Source of the DNA: DASXQK01 sp963757155
Lineage (GTDB): Bacteria > Pseudomonadota > Alphaproteobacteria > Dongiales > Dongiaceae
Assembly (NCBI GenBank): GCA_963757155.1
Contig: CAVWQS010000010.1
Span: forward strand, 62,001 to 126,000
Direction of reading: 5' to 3'
Length of the DNA: 64,000 bases
Under the pieces are notes generated by a model. It worked only from the letters and a program-made list of their open reading frames with translations. It was not told where the DNA came from and did not search any database. Positions 9,701 to 19,236 of the stretch are shown in pieces (the stretch's first letter is position 1; every line of letters starts with the position of its first letter). The position numbers were made by a program, and so were the translations under genes.

Positions 9701-10570
9701 ATGACTTCGAATAGATCGTTTGCCGCTCTGGCAATGCTTGGCTTGTTGATCGCCGGGGCAGGCGCCGCCGCGTCGGATGCCGCCGCCGGCACGCTCGACC
9801 GGCTGCGCCAGGACAAGACGCTTCGCATCGCTTATCGCCAGGATGCGCCGCCCTTCTCCTTCCAAACCGGCAGTGCGGAACCGGAGGGCTATATCGTCGA
9901 CATCTGCCGCGCGGTGGGCAAGAGCCTGACGCAGCAGCTCGCCTTGCCCAGCCTCAACATCGTCTATGTCCCGGTGACCGTGACCGATCGCTTCGAGGCG
10001 ATCAAGCAGGGCAAGGCGGATCTGCTCTGCGAGGCGACCACCGCCACCCTCTCGCGGCGCGAGATGGTCGATTTCTCGCTCGCGACCTTCGTCGACGGCG
10101 CCTCGCTCCTGATCCGCATCGACGGGCCGCAGAGCCTGCAGGCCATGGCCGGCCGCAAGATCGGCGTGTTGGGCGACACAACCACCGAGGAGGCCCTGCG
10201 CAATTCGCTGAAGGAGGGCGACATCGCGGCGGATGTCGTCCCCGCCAAGACCCATTCGGAGGGCTTGGCCATGCTGGATGCCAACGACATCTCCGCCTAT
10301 TTCGCCGATCGCGCCATCCTTCAATCCTTGCTCAAGGAGAGCAAGGACCCCAAGAAGCTGATGCTGGCCGATAACTATCTCACCGTGGAGCCCTATGCCC
10401 TCGCGCTGCCCCATGGCGATGAGGATTTCCGTCTCGCCGTCGATCGGGCCCTCAGCCATCTCTATCGCGACGGGGAGATCACCAAGATCTTCGCCGCGAG
10501 CTTCAAGGGCCAGATGGAGCCCAGCGGCATATTGAAGACGCTCTATCTGATCACCGGCCTGCCGGACTAG
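9701..10570 (+). CDS. Amino-acid-type ABC transporter substrate-binding protein (PBP type 2)
   Basis: A 289-residue secreted binding protein: signal peptide about residues 1-29 (MTSNRSFAALAMLGLLIAG), then the family 3 solute-binding pattern (KTLRIAYRQDAPPFSF, GYIVDICRAV, MVDFSLATFVDGASLL). The start at 9701 is preceded by GGGGGAAG; the frame is open further upstream but only the 9701 start gives a signal peptide. No permease or ATPase gene is adjacent, so it is an orphan that may feed another transporter or act as a sensor. It ends convergently with the DUF6600-like gene. Confidence 0.85.
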   Translation: MTSNRSFAALAMLGLLIAGAGAAASDAAAGTLDRLRQDKTLRIAYRQDAPPFSFQTGSAEPEGYIVDICRAVGKSLTQQLALPSLNIVYVPVTVTDRFEAIKQGKADLLCEATTATLSRREMVDFSLATFVDGASLLIRIDGPQSLQAMAGRKIGVLGDTTTEEALRNSLKEGDIAADVVPAKTHSEGLAMLDANDISAYFADRAILQSLLKESKDPKKLMLADNYLTVEPYALALPHGDEDFRLAVDRALSHLYRDGEITKIFAASFKGQMEPSGILKTLYLITGLPD

Positions 10571-10667
10571 CTGCTCCCGGGGGGCGCCGGTCGCGGCCTT
10601 TATGGCAGTTCCCGGGCAGTTGCGCCGACAGTCCGCCTAACGCCAGCTGACGTTCCGCTAGGGGATC

Positions 10668-13064
10668 TCAGTTGCCGCCCGGCTGCTTCTGATTCTGCGG
10701 CAGCAGTTTGTTGCCGCCGCCGGCCGATTTCGACCTCTGCTTCAGCTGCGGCTGCTGCTGTTGCTGCTTGAAGTTGAAGTTGCCGTTTTGCGGCGCGAAG
10801 GTCTGGCGCTGAGCGCCGGCTTGCTGCTGCTGCTGGACCTTCAAGTTCTGACGCTGCTGCGGCGCCAGCTTCGTAAAGGCCCCGCCGCCTTGCTGGCCGT
10901 TGCGGAAGGTCTGGAGCTGCTTCTGCTGCGGCTGCTTCTGCTGCGGCAGCTGCTGCTGCGGTGGGGTCAGGCTGGCCCAGCGTTGATTCTTGCCGGCTTG
11001 GCTGCTGCCTTGGCCTGTGCCGTTCTGGCCGATGCCCTGTTGGCCGATAATCGTCGCCTGGCCATGGGTCTGGATCTGGCCTTGCTGCTGGCCCTGGCCA
11101 TTTTTCGACTGCCAGGCCGAGTTGAAGCCATTGCCCTGCAGCCCCGCCTGCTTGCCGCCTTGCCCCTGCTTCTGCAGCGGCGGCAGGAAGGCCCAGCGCT
11201 GGTTGCCGTTCTGGCTGCTGCCGGTGGCGGCATTCCCCATGGCGGTAAAGCCGCGGGCGCTGCCGGCGCCATTGCCGCGGGGCAGGATGGCCGGACCCGG
11301 CGCCCCTGGTTTCGCCTGGTTCTGGCTCTGCAGCTTCTGGCCCTGCTGGTTGAAGCCGCCGAAGCTCTGGCCCTGCCGATTGCCCTGCTCGTCGGTGTTG
11401 CCCAGGGTGATGATCCGGCTCGTTCCACCCGCGGCTCCCGCTTGGGGCTGGATCCGGGCGCCGTTCTGCTGAGCCGCCGCAAAGTTCGGCAGGCTGCGTC
11501 CATTGCCCAAGGTGATGCCGGTCCGGTTGTTCGCCGTGCCCGTCGCCACCTGGGGTCCCGGCGCCCGCGGCCGGCCCGGAAGCTGGCCATTGGCGGGAAG
11601 CAGCTGGCCGAACTGCCGCGCCGCGGTCGGGGTGAGGCCCGCGGTGCGCAGCGTCGGCTTCACCGGCACCTCGCCATTGCGCGCGGCCGCATTGGCGAAT
11701 TTGCTCTGCCATTCGGCCGGGGTGATGTCATGGAAGGAGCGGCCGATGGGCCGCGAATTGCGCATGTCGGAGGCCGCCACCACCGTCGCATCGCGGTGAT
11801 TCAGGAAATTGCGGAGCGGGATGTTGACGGCCCAGCGGTCGTTGAAGTTTCCATACCTCCCGCCGCCCCAATAATTGACGTCGCGGAAGTAGTGCTGCCC
11901 ATAGCGATAGGGCGGATACCAGACCTCCCGGGGTCCAAGGGGAATCCAGCCCACCGACGGCCCGCCGCCGAGATTGAGGCCGAGGAGATTGCCGAGGAAG
12001 CTGACCAGCGCCGGGGCATAGACCGGCCGGTCGGCGTAACCTCCCGGGACCCAGCACCAGCGATGGTGGAAGTGCGCCCAGCGGCCGTAGTGGAAGGGGG
12101 CGAATCCCCAGCTTGCGTCGTCGATCCAGGTCCAGCCCCAGGGCGCGATATAGGCCCAATGGCCGTAGCGATAGGGCGCCCAGTTGACGGAGACCTGCGG
12201 GAACCAGGCCGGTCCGTAGTCGGGGGTCTGCTGCCAGTCGCCGTATTGGCCGAGATCCTGGCCACCCGTCATGGCGGGCGGGACATATTGCTGGGTCTGC
12301 TGCACGGCCTGCTGCTGGGCCGCGGCAGGCTCGAGATAGGGATGCTCGACATTGTCGGCATAGGCGACGAACTCATCGCGCTGGGCGAGGCCTGTCGTGC
12401 CGGTGACCGGGTTCTGCCCCGTGAGCGAGGCCGTCTGCGGCCCGGTGACGGTCATGTTGACCCCCGGGCCTTCGATCTGGGCCGTGCCGTCCAGCGCCGT
12501 GACGGTGGTGGGATGGGTCGCGTCGCCGGCGACGATCTCGTAATGGCCGGGCTGGCTGATGGTGACGGCGCCGCGCGGGGTATCGAACTCGAAATTGCCG
12601 TCATTGCCGGCGCGCAGATAGACCGCGCCCTGGGGCAGCGACGCCTGGAAGCCCTGATCGTTCAGCGTGCCGATGTCGAGCTCGGTCGAGCTGTCGAGAT
12701 AGAGGCGGCTGCCGCCGATATCGATCGCCGTATGGGCCTGCGGCTCGGTCCAGAGCGAATTGCCTGATGTGATGGGATAGTTGAGGGTCGCCGCCTCCCA
12801 TTGGGATTCATCCGAGGTATGGAAGGAGACGGTGCCGGTGATCTGGGCCAGCCGCCCGACTCGGCCGGGCGGATCGCCAGGGTTCGTAGCCGCGGCGTTG
12901 GGGTTGGCGGGGTTCTGGGCTGGGGCCGCGCCCAGGACCTGCACGTCCGGCCCGGGACTGGGCGCTTGGGCCGAAGCCGTGCCCAAGGCGGCCAGGGCGA
13001 AGCCCATGGCCAGGAGCCCGGAAAGGAGCAAGCGCGGGGAAAACGACGATCGACGGGCGGTCAT
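10668..13064 (-). CDS. DUF6600-like secreted protein with FecR-like domain and Gln-rich tail
   Basis: A 798-residue protein. Residues 1-33 are a signal peptide (RLLLSGLLAMGFALAALG, cleavage ASA-Q). About 65-215 resemble a FecR/iron-dicitrate-type beta domain (GRVGRLAQITGTVSFHT). About 280-400 form a Trp/Tyr-rich block (YRYGHWAYIAPWGWTWIDD, GFAPFHYGRW), the hallmark of DUF6600 proteins. From about 480 to the end it is low complexity, dominated by Gln, Asn, Gly and Pro (runs such as QQQQPQLKQ). Likely exported to the periplasm or surface; function unknown. It lies about 200 bases downstream of the ClC gene on the same strand. Confidence 0.85.
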   Translation of the reverse strand: MTARRSSFSPRLLLSGLLAMGFALAALGTASAQAPSPGPDVQVLGAAPAQNPANPNAAATNPGDPPGRVGRLAQITGTVSFHTSDESQWEAATLNYPITSGNSLWTEPQAHTAIDIGGSRLYLDSSTELDIGTLNDQGFQASLPQGAVYLRAGNDGNFEFDTPRGAVTISQPGHYEIVAGDATHPTTVTALDGTAQIEGPGVNMTVTGPQTASLTGQNPVTGTTGLAQRDEFVAYADNVEHPYLEPAAAQQQAVQQTQQYVPPAMTGGQDLGQYGDWQQTPDYGPAWFPQVSVNWAPYRYGHWAYIAPWGWTWIDDASWGFAPFHYGRWAHFHHRWCWVPGGYADRPVYAPALVSFLGNLLGLNLGGGPSVGWIPLGPREVWYPPYRYGQHYFRDVNYWGGGRYGNFNDRWAVNIPLRNFLNHRDATVVAASDMRNSRPIGRSFHDITPAEWQSKFANAAARNGEVPVKPTLRTAGLTPTAARQFGQLLPANGQLPGRPRAPGPQVATGTANNRTGITLGNGRSLPNFAAAQQNGARIQPQAGAAGGTSRIITLGNTDEQGNRQGQSFGGFNQQGQKLQSQNQAKPGAPGPAILPRGNGAGSARGFTAMGNAATGSSQNGNQRWAFLPPLQKQGQGGKQAGLQGNGFNSAWQSKNGQGQQQGQIQTHGQATIIGQQGIGQNGTGQGSSQAGKNQRWASLTPPQQQLPQQKQPQQKQLQTFRNGQQGGGAFTKLAPQQRQNLKVQQQQQAGAQRQTFAPQNGNFNFKQQQQQPQLKQRSKSAGGGNKLLPQNQKQPGGN

Positions 13065-13261
13065 GGCCTACCTGCCAGTTTCAAGGCGGGGTTGTGAAGG
13101 GGCAAACGGCCCGCGACCCGCCATCTCCTTGCACGGCCTGCCGCAAGCTTTCCTGCGTCCGTCGCGCGAGGCATGGTTGCAAATCTAGGGAGGGATTGTG
13201 GTGTTTTCGCGGCGATCCCGGCGGTTTCGCGGCAGGCTGAATTTGGTCACCGCGCCCTCCC

Positions 13262-15094
13262 TCAATCATCGTCCGTGCGGCGGGCCGTTTCGGCGAAAAG
13301 CCCGACCCCGCCGAGATCCTCGCGCCGCATCCGGTCCGCTTCCTCGATATAGGAGCGCAGCAGGTCGGATTCATGGACACAGCCGATCAGCCGCGGATCG
13401 GTCGGCGACATCACCACCGGGGCGCAATCGAACTCGCCGCCTTCCAGGACGGCCAGAGCGGTGCTGAGGCGATCCTGCTGGGTCAGCAGCTTGGCCGGAC
13501 GATGGGCGAGGCTCTCCGCCGTGGCCTCTGCCGCGCCGGGCTCGCCGAGCTTGGCATTGACCTCAGCGGCGTCGATGAGTCCGATCAAGGTCTCGTCGGG
13601 CTGCTGGACGAAGGCGATGGGCTCGCGCCGGCCGCGGAAGAGGGCGGGCAGTTCGGCGAGCTTCGTGGCCCCCTCGACCCGCAGGATGTCGCGGTCCAGC
13701 ACCCGGCGCACGGTCAGGTCGTACATGCGCCCGATGTCATAGGCGCCCTTCAGCCCGACGCCCTTCAGATGGAATCGCCAGGTCGAGAAGGAATAGCCGA
13801 ACCAGCGCCGGGTGCCGACGGTGGCGATGATGACGGCGAGTGCCACCCCCAGGGTCACCGTGTAATCGGAGGTGGTCTCGAAGACCAGCAGGATCATGGT
13901 CATGGGCGCGCCCACCACCGAGGCGGCCACGGCGCCGATGCCGACGACGGCATAGGCGGAATTGACGGCCACATCCGCCGGGAAGAAATGGAAGCAGACC
14001 AGCCAGAAAGCGCTGCCGAGAAAGCCGCCGATCAGCAGCGAGGCGCTGAACAGCCCGCCGCGGAATCCGCAGCCGATGGAGATGGCCGAGGCGAGGGTCT
14101 TGGCGAGCAGGAGCGCCAGCATCAGCCCCAGCGTCAGATGCGTGGTCAGGAGCGTGTTCAGCTCGCCATGGCCCGAGCCCAGCACCTCCGGATGAAACAG
14201 GCCGAGGCCGGCCACGGCCAGCCCGCCGAGGGCGGGACGGAGCCAAAGCGGGATCGCGGCCCAGCGGAACAGGCCCTCCACCGTGGTCGCCGCCCGCATC
14301 ACCCCCACCCCGACGCCGGCGGCGGCAACGCCCAGGGCGCAGAACAGCAGATAGTCGGTGCTGGTCAGCATCGGCGGCGTGACGATGTAATAGATCGGGT
14401 TGACGTCGAACACGAGATGGGCGGTCAGCGTCGCGGTGATGCCGGCGACCGCGACTGGTATCAGGGCGCTGACGGCATAGCCGCCGATCACCAGCTCGAG
14501 GGCGTAGAAGATGCCACCCAGGGGGGCGTTGAAGGCGGCGGCGATCGCCGCGGCGGCCCCACATCCGACCATGGTGCGCAGCGAGGCCCGGCTCAGCTTC
14601 AGGCGCCGGCCGATCGAGCTCGCCACCGCGCCGCCGAACTGGGTCACGCCGGCCTCGAGCCCGACCGAGGCGCCAAGCCCCACGGCACCGACGGTCAGCC
14701 CGGAGACGACCAGGCTGTCCTTCAGCGACATGATGCCGCCGTGGAGCGCATTGGCCTCGATCACATCGAGGGCTTCGTGCTTACGCCAGCGACGCAGGAG
14801 ATGGGCGATGATGCCATAGGCGAGCCCGCCGCCGCCCAGCACCACGAAAGGCCGCCACCAGACGAGCACCGCCTGCTGCAGGGCGTCGTCCCCCGCACCG
14901 ACGCCGTAGAGGATCTGATGCAGCAGGGAAACCGCCCAGCGCATGGCGATGACCCCGGCGGCGGCGAGAATCCCCGACACCACCGCCAGGAAGATGAGGA
15001 AGAGATCGTCGTTGCGGACCTTCTGGCGGAAGCTGCGCCACCGCGCCAGGAGCAACTCGGCCTTCGTCTGCGCTCCGTCGGAAGGCAGGCTCAT
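13262..15094 (-). CDS. ClC-family chloride channel/antiporter with C-terminal CBS domains
   Basis: A 610-residue membrane protein with 10 or more hydrophobic segments. Selectivity-region motifs are recognisable: GASVGLEAGVTQFGG (residues 141-155), corresponding to the GKEGP motif, and GCGFRGGLFSASLL (about 343), corresponding to GxFxP. The C-terminal ~150 residues look like a CBS pair (RVLDRDILRV, EPIAFVQQPDETLIGLID, DLLRSYIEEADRMR). It would move chloride or fluoride-like anions, with possible nucleotide control through CBS. It starts 30 bases after uppP, so the two are probably co-transcribed. Confidence 0.9.
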   Translation of the reverse strand: MSLPSDGAQTKAELLLARWRSFRQKVRNDDLFLIFLAVVSGILAAAGVIAMRWAVSLLHQILYGVGAGDDALQQAVLVWWRPFVVLGGGGLAYGIIAHLLRRWRKHEALDVIEANALHGGIMSLKDSLVVSGLTVGAVGLGASVGLEAGVTQFGGAVASSIGRRLKLSRASLRTMVGCGAAAAIAAAFNAPLGGIFYALELVIGGYAVSALIPVAVAGITATLTAHLVFDVNPIYYIVTPPMLTSTDYLLFCALGVAAAGVGVGVMRAATTVEGLFRWAAIPLWLRPALGGLAVAGLGLFHPEVLGSGHGELNTLLTTHLTLGLMLALLLAKTLASAISIGCGFRGGLFSASLLIGGFLGSAFWLVCFHFFPADVAVNSAYAVVGIGAVAASVVGAPMTMILLVFETTSDYTVTLGVALAVIIATVGTRRWFGYSFSTWRFHLKGVGLKGAYDIGRMYDLTVRRVLDRDILRVEGATKLAELPALFRGRREPIAFVQQPDETLIGLIDAAEVNAKLGEPGAAEATAESLAHRPAKLLTQQDRLSTALAVLEGGEFDCAPVVMSPTDPRLIGCVHESDLLRSYIEEADRMRREDLGGVGLFAETARRTDDD

Positions 15095-15124
15095 GCCGAA
15101 GGCAGGCTCACGCCGGCCGCCGGC

Positions 15125-15967
15125 TCAAATCAGCCCGCTGAGCAGCACCACCGCCACGAGCCCCGCCGCCAGGCAGTAATAGGCGAAGGGGTTCAGGGCC
15201 TGGAAGTCATGGCGCTTGAAGAAATACATGAGGAAAGCCGTGCTGGCATAGGCGGTGACCGCCGCCACGATGCCGGCGATGACCGACGTGCTGAGCGTGA
15301 TGCCGGCATCGGCGCCATGATGGATCAGCTTCGGCAGCTCGAGCACCCCGGCCCCGGCGATGATCGGCGTCGCCAGCAGGAAGGAGAAGCGGGCGGATTC
15401 GGCATGGGTCAGGCCCGTGGCGAGGCCGGCCCCCATGGTCAGGCCCGAGCGCGAGAGGCCGGGAATCAGGGCGCCGCATTGGCAGCTGCCGATGAAAAGC
15501 GCCTGGCGCCAGGTGAGCTGGCCGAGATTGCCCGCCCCCGCCCGCCGGCGCAGCCGCTCGGCGATCAGGAGGACGATGCCGTTGAGCATCAGGAAGGCGG
15601 CGGCCACCGTCGGCGCGCCGAACAGGGCGCGAAAGAAATGCTCCAGGGCGAAGCCGATGATCACCGCCGGAATCGTGCCGACGACGATCATCAGGAAGAG
15701 CTGCCGGTTCGCCGCCACGGCCGCAGCACCGCCGCGGCCCAGAAGGGCGAAGAGGATGTCGATCCACTCGCGCCAGAAATAGATCAGCAGAGCGGCCGCC
15801 GTGCCGAGATGCAGCATGACGAGGAAGGGCAGGAAGGCCGGGGAATCCTGGTCGACGGGCCAGCCGAGCAGGGGTGGAACGATGACGGCATGGGCGAGGC
15901 TGCTGACCGGGAATAGCTCGGTCACGCCCTGGAGGGCGGCCAGGAGAATCGACTGCAGCAATGACAT
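15125..15967 (-). CDS. uppP: Undecaprenyl-diphosphatase UppP (BacA family)
   Basis: A 280-residue polytopic inner-membrane enzyme that dephosphorylates undecaprenyl diphosphate to recycle the lipid carrier for peptidoglycan and polysaccharide synthesis. The first conserved region is LQGVTELFPVSSLAH (residues 12-26, catalytic Glu17), and the second is IPGLSRSGLTMGAGL with the conserved Arg and Ser. Length is normal for the family. The gene is first of a pair with the ClC channel gene. The 402-base gap upstream holds a family A repeat. Confidence 0.93.
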   Translation of the reverse strand: MSLLQSILLAALQGVTELFPVSSLAHAVIVPPLLGWPVDQDSPAFLPFLVMLHLGTAAALLIYFWREWIDILFALLGRGGAAAVAANRQLFLMIVVGTIPAVIIGFALEHFFRALFGAPTVAAAFLMLNGIVLLIAERLRRRAGAGNLGQLTWRQALFIGSCQCGALIPGLSRSGLTMGAGLATGLTHAESARFSFLLATPIIAGAGVLELPKLIHHGADAGITLSTSVIAGIVAAVTAYASTAFLMYFFKRHDFQALNPFAYYCLAAGLVAVVLLSGLI

Positions 15968-16128
15968 GCGGTGGCCCCTATGCTGATAGGGCTGCTGACA
16001 TAACCCATTGGGCCGGGAGAATCAAAGCGCGACCGATAGCCGCGCCGGGGAGAGCCCTATCGTCGGTTGTGCTGCCCTCGGCAGCCGCCACCTATCGGTC
16101 GTTAGCCGCGCCGATTTTCCTTTATGTT

Positions 16129-16290
16129 CCCTCCCCCCTTGCGGGGGAGGGTTAGGGTGGGGGGTGGGATCCGCGTCCGCGGATCACTACAAGTCTGCGC
16201 CGCATCGGAAGCACGATTGAGAATACGGTCACCCCCACCCCGGCCCTCCCCCGTCAAAGCGCGGGCCTCACGGCCCGCAGGGGGAGGGGG
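16129..16290 (-). repeat. Intergenic repeat family A, copy 2
   Basis: Reverse-orientation copy of the element at 1-157. Both arms are nearly identical, and the core also matches at its ends (GTATTCTCAA and the GATCCGCGGACGCGGATC palindrome) while the middle diverges. It fills most of the gap between uppP (start 15967) and cydX (end 16370); nothing else is recognisable in 15968-16369. Confidence 0.75.
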
Positions 16291-16369
16291 AAAAGTAGCG
16301 ACGGCGATCAACGAGATATGTCCACGCCGCAGGGCTTTCGCAGGGATGGCGGGGAGATAATTGATCCCG

Positions 16370-16468
16370 TCAGTCGTGATCGTCGGCCATGACCTCGTAC
16401 CACATGGCATTGAGGATCGCGAAGGAACAGGCGAGGCCGAGACCGAGAACCCAGCTGAAATACCACAT
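16370..16468 (-). CDS. cydX: Cytochrome bd oxidase small subunit CydX (CbdX)
   Basis: A 32-residue, single-span protein beginning MWYFSWVLGLGLACSFAIL and containing NAMWYE, the diagnostic pattern of CydX. CydX packs against CydA and is needed for stable, active cytochrome bd oxidase. The ATG is preceded by GGAGGAGGAGACGAACC, and it starts 18 bases after cydB stops, as in other cydABX operons. Too short for routine gene callers, so easily missed. Confidence 0.93.
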   Translation of the reverse strand: MWYFSWVLGLGLACSFAILNAMWYEVMADDHD

Positions 16469-16486
16469 GGTTCGTCTCCTCCTCCT

Positions 16487-17629
16487 TTAATAGCTCTCGT
16501 GATCGGCTTCGATCTGCCCCGCCGTCACCCGCCCGCGGAGCACGCGATAGACGAAGCTCGTATAGGCGATGATGATCGGCACGAAGATCACCGCCGCGAT
16601 CAGCATCACCCCCAGCGTCGTCTGGCTGGAGGACGCATCCCAGACCGTGAGGCTGCTCCTCGGATCGAGGGAGGAGGGCAGGATGAAGGGGAACATGCTG
16701 ACTCCCGCCGTCGCCACCACCCCGGCGACGCTGAAGGCGCTGGCGACCCAGGCCAGGCCGTCGCGCCGGCCGCCGCGGGTGAAGGCCGCCGCCAGCAGCG
16801 CGCCGAGCACGGCGACAAGCGGCGCCAGCATGGTCAAGGGAAAGGCGCTGTAATTGGCGAGCCAGGCGCCCGCCGCCGCCTCTGCCGTCTTGCCCAGGGG
16901 ATTGGAAGGGCCGTCATGGACGAGAGCACCGGTGATGCGATAGCCCATGCTGCTTCCCGTCCATAGCCCGGCGAGGGCGAACAGCAGGATCAGCAGGAAG
17001 GAGGCCAGGAAGGCGGTCCGGCGCGCCCGTCCGGCCACCGGTTCCTCGGCCTTGACCGCGAGCCAGGCCCCGCCGTGCATCACCAGCATGGTGACGGAGA
17101 CGAGGCCACAGAGCAGCGCATAGGGATTGAGAAGTCCGATCAGCCCGCCCTCATAGGTGAGGCGCAGGGTCTCGTCGAAGCGGAAGGGCACGCCGCGCAG
17201 CGCATTGCCGACCGCCACGCCGAAGATCAGCGCCGGCACGAGGCCGCCGAGGAAGAGCAGCCAATCCCAGGTCTCGCGCCAGCGCGGCCCCGGCATCTTG
17301 CTGCGGAATTTGAAACCGACGGGCCGCAGGATGAGGGAGCAGAGGACCACGAACATGGCGAGATAGAAGCCGGAGAAGGCCGTGGCATAGACGGCGGGCC
17401 AGGCGGCGAAGATGGCGCCCGCGCCGAGGATGAGCCAGACCTGATTGCCCTCCCAGACCGGCCCCACGGTGTTGATCACGATCCGCCGCTCGCTGTCGTT
17501 CCGGGCGATGAAGGGCAGCAGCATGCCGGTGCCGAGGTCGAAGCCATCCATGACGGCAAAGCCGATCAGCAGCACGCCCAGCAGCAGCCACCAGAGCACC
17601 CGGAGAGTCTCGTAATCGAGGAAATGCAT
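16487..17629 (-). CDS. cydB: Cytochrome bd ubiquinol oxidase subunit II
   Basis: A 380-residue integral membrane subunit that forms the quinol oxidase heterodimer with CydA. It begins MHFLDYETLRVLWWLLLGVLLIGFA, followed by AVMDGFDLGTGML, GPVWEGNQVWLILGAGAIFAAWP and later GSSMGYRI, all characteristic of CydB. It lies 9 bases after cydA. The complex reduces oxygen to water at low oxygen tension, using heme d and two hemes b carried mainly by CydA. Confidence 0.96.
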   Translation of the reverse strand: MHFLDYETLRVLWWLLLGVLLIGFAVMDGFDLGTGMLLPFIARNDSERRIVINTVGPVWEGNQVWLILGAGAIFAAWPAVYATAFSGFYLAMFVVLCSLILRPVGFKFRSKMPGPRWRETWDWLLFLGGLVPALIFGVAVGNALRGVPFRFDETLRLTYEGGLIGLLNPYALLCGLVSVTMLVMHGGAWLAVKAEEPVAGRARRTAFLASFLLILLFALAGLWTGSSMGYRITGALVHDGPSNPLGKTAEAAAGAWLANYSAFPLTMLAPLVAVLGALLAAAFTRGGRRDGLAWVASAFSVAGVVATAGVSMFPFILPSSLDPRSSLTVWDASSSQTTLGVMLIAAVIFVPIIIAYTSFVYRVLRGRVTAGQIEADHESY

Positions 17630-17638
17630 GGCGCGCCC

Positions 17639-19222
17639 CTATTCCGCCGGCCGCCGGCCGGGATAGCGCGACGGGCCGGGGGTGAGGCGGGCCGTCTCCC
17701 CTGCGCCGTGGCCCCCGCCATGGACACTATCCGGCCCAAGCCGGATGTATTTCACCATCAGGTAGAGTTCCACCACGGCAAGGCTCGTGTAGAAGATCAC
17801 GAAGCCCGCAAGGCTGAATCCCACCTGGCCGGGCGTGATGCTGGAGACGGAGAGGAAGGTCGGCAGCACGCCGTCGATCGTCCAGGGCTGGCGGCCGTTC
17901 TCGGCGACGAACCAGCCGAGTTCCATGCTGATCCAGGGCGCGGGGAGAAGGAGCAGAGCCGATCGCAGGAACCAGCGATAGCGGTCGAGGCGGCGCACCA
18001 TCGAGAGCCAGAAGGCGAAGGCGAAGAAGGCGATGAACAGCAGCCCGAAGCCGACCATGATCCGGAAGGACCAGAAGAGGGCGGCCACATGGGGCACGGT
18101 GCTCCAGGCCGCCTGCTGGATCTGCTCGGGCGTGGCGTCGGTGACATTCTCGGTGAAGCGCTTCAGCAGCAGGGCATAGCCCAGATCGCCGACATGGGCG
18201 TCGAATTCGGCCCGGGCGGCGCTGTCAGCGGGATCGGTGCGGATCTTGGCCAGCGCCCCATAGGCGATCATGCCGCTCTTGATGCGATTGGCGTAATCGG
18301 CGACGAGTTGGTTGATGCCGGGAATCACCGTATCGATGGAGCGGGTGGCGATCAGGCCGAGCACCCAGGGAATCTTGATGGCGTAATGGGTCGTGTGCGC
18401 GGCCATGTCGGGGATGCCGACGACGGTGATGGCGGCGGGCGCCGGCTCCGTGTCCCACATCGCCTCGATGGCGGCGATCTTCATCTTCTGGTTCTCGCCG
18501 GCGAGATAGCCGCTCTCATCCCCCAGCACCACGACCGACAGCGCCGAGGCGAGGCCGAAGCTCGCCGCCACGGTCATGGAGCGCTTGGCGAAGCCCGGAT
18601 TGCGGCCCTTGAGCAGGAACCAGGCACTGATCGCCATGATGAAGATCGAGCCGGTGACATAGCCGGCGCTGACCGTATGGACGAACTTCGCCTGGGCCAC
18701 GGGATTGAAGACGAGGTCGGCGAAGGAGGTGAGCTCCATGCGCATGGTGGCGGGGTTGAACTTCGCCCCGACGGGATATTGCATCCAGCCATTGGCGATC
18801 AGGATCCAGAGCGCCGAGAGATTGGTGGCGAGCGCGACCAGCCAGGTGACGACGAGATGACCCACCTTCGACAGGCGGTCCCAGCCGAAGAAGAACAGGC
18901 CGACGAAGGTGGCCTCGAGGAAGAAGGCCATTGCGCCCTCGATGGCCAGCGGCGCACCGAAGATGTCGCCGACATAGTGGGAGTAATAGGCCCAGTTGGT
19001 GCCGAACTGGAATTCCATGGTGATGCCGGTGGCGACACCCATGGCGAAATTGATGCCGAAGAGCAGGCCCCAGTATTTCGTCATGTCGCGCCAGACCTTC
19101 CGGCCGGTCATGACATAGACGCTCTCCATCACCGCGAGCAGCACCGAAAGCCCGATCGTCAGCGGCACGAAGAGAAAATGATACATGGCCGTCAGCGCGA
19201 ATTGCAGGCGCGACAGCTCCAT
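17639..19222 (-). CDS. cydA: Cytochrome bd ubiquinol oxidase subunit I
   Basis: A 527-residue subunit, close to E. coli CydA (522). It begins MELSRLQFALTAMYHFLFVPLTIGLS; the His (HFLF) is a heme ligand. GRQPW, the heme/quinol-site signature, is present (ENGRQPWTIDGVLPT). The long hydrophilic Q-loop of the E. coli (L-subfamily) type is kept. The frame is open to 19405, but the start at 19222 matches known CydA N-termini and sits just after the upstream small gene's stop. cydDC assembly genes are not in the window. Confidence 0.96.
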   Translation of the reverse strand: MELSRLQFALTAMYHFLFVPLTIGLSVLLAVMESVYVMTGRKVWRDMTKYWGLLFGINFAMGVATGITMEFQFGTNWAYYSHYVGDIFGAPLAIEGAMAFFLEATFVGLFFFGWDRLSKVGHLVVTWLVALATNLSALWILIANGWMQYPVGAKFNPATMRMELTSFADLVFNPVAQAKFVHTVSAGYVTGSIFIMAISAWFLLKGRNPGFAKRSMTVAASFGLASALSVVVLGDESGYLAGENQKMKIAAIEAMWDTEPAPAAITVVGIPDMAAHTTHYAIKIPWVLGLIATRSIDTVIPGINQLVADYANRIKSGMIAYGALAKIRTDPADSAARAEFDAHVGDLGYALLLKRFTENVTDATPEQIQQAAWSTVPHVAALFWSFRIMVGFGLLFIAFFAFAFWLSMVRRLDRYRWFLRSALLLLPAPWISMELGWFVAENGRQPWTIDGVLPTFLSVSSITPGQVGFSLAGFVIFYTSLAVVELYLMVKYIRLGPDSVHGGGHGAGETARLTPGPSRYPGRRPAE

Positions 19223-19236
19223 GGCGACCGTGCTGA

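Noticed and set aside
13373..15916. An 847-residue open frame opposite the ClC and uppP genes
   Set aside because: Composition (His, Asp, Gly, Gln rich, no domains) is that of an antisense shadow in GC-rich DNA; the opposite strand has well-recognised proteins.
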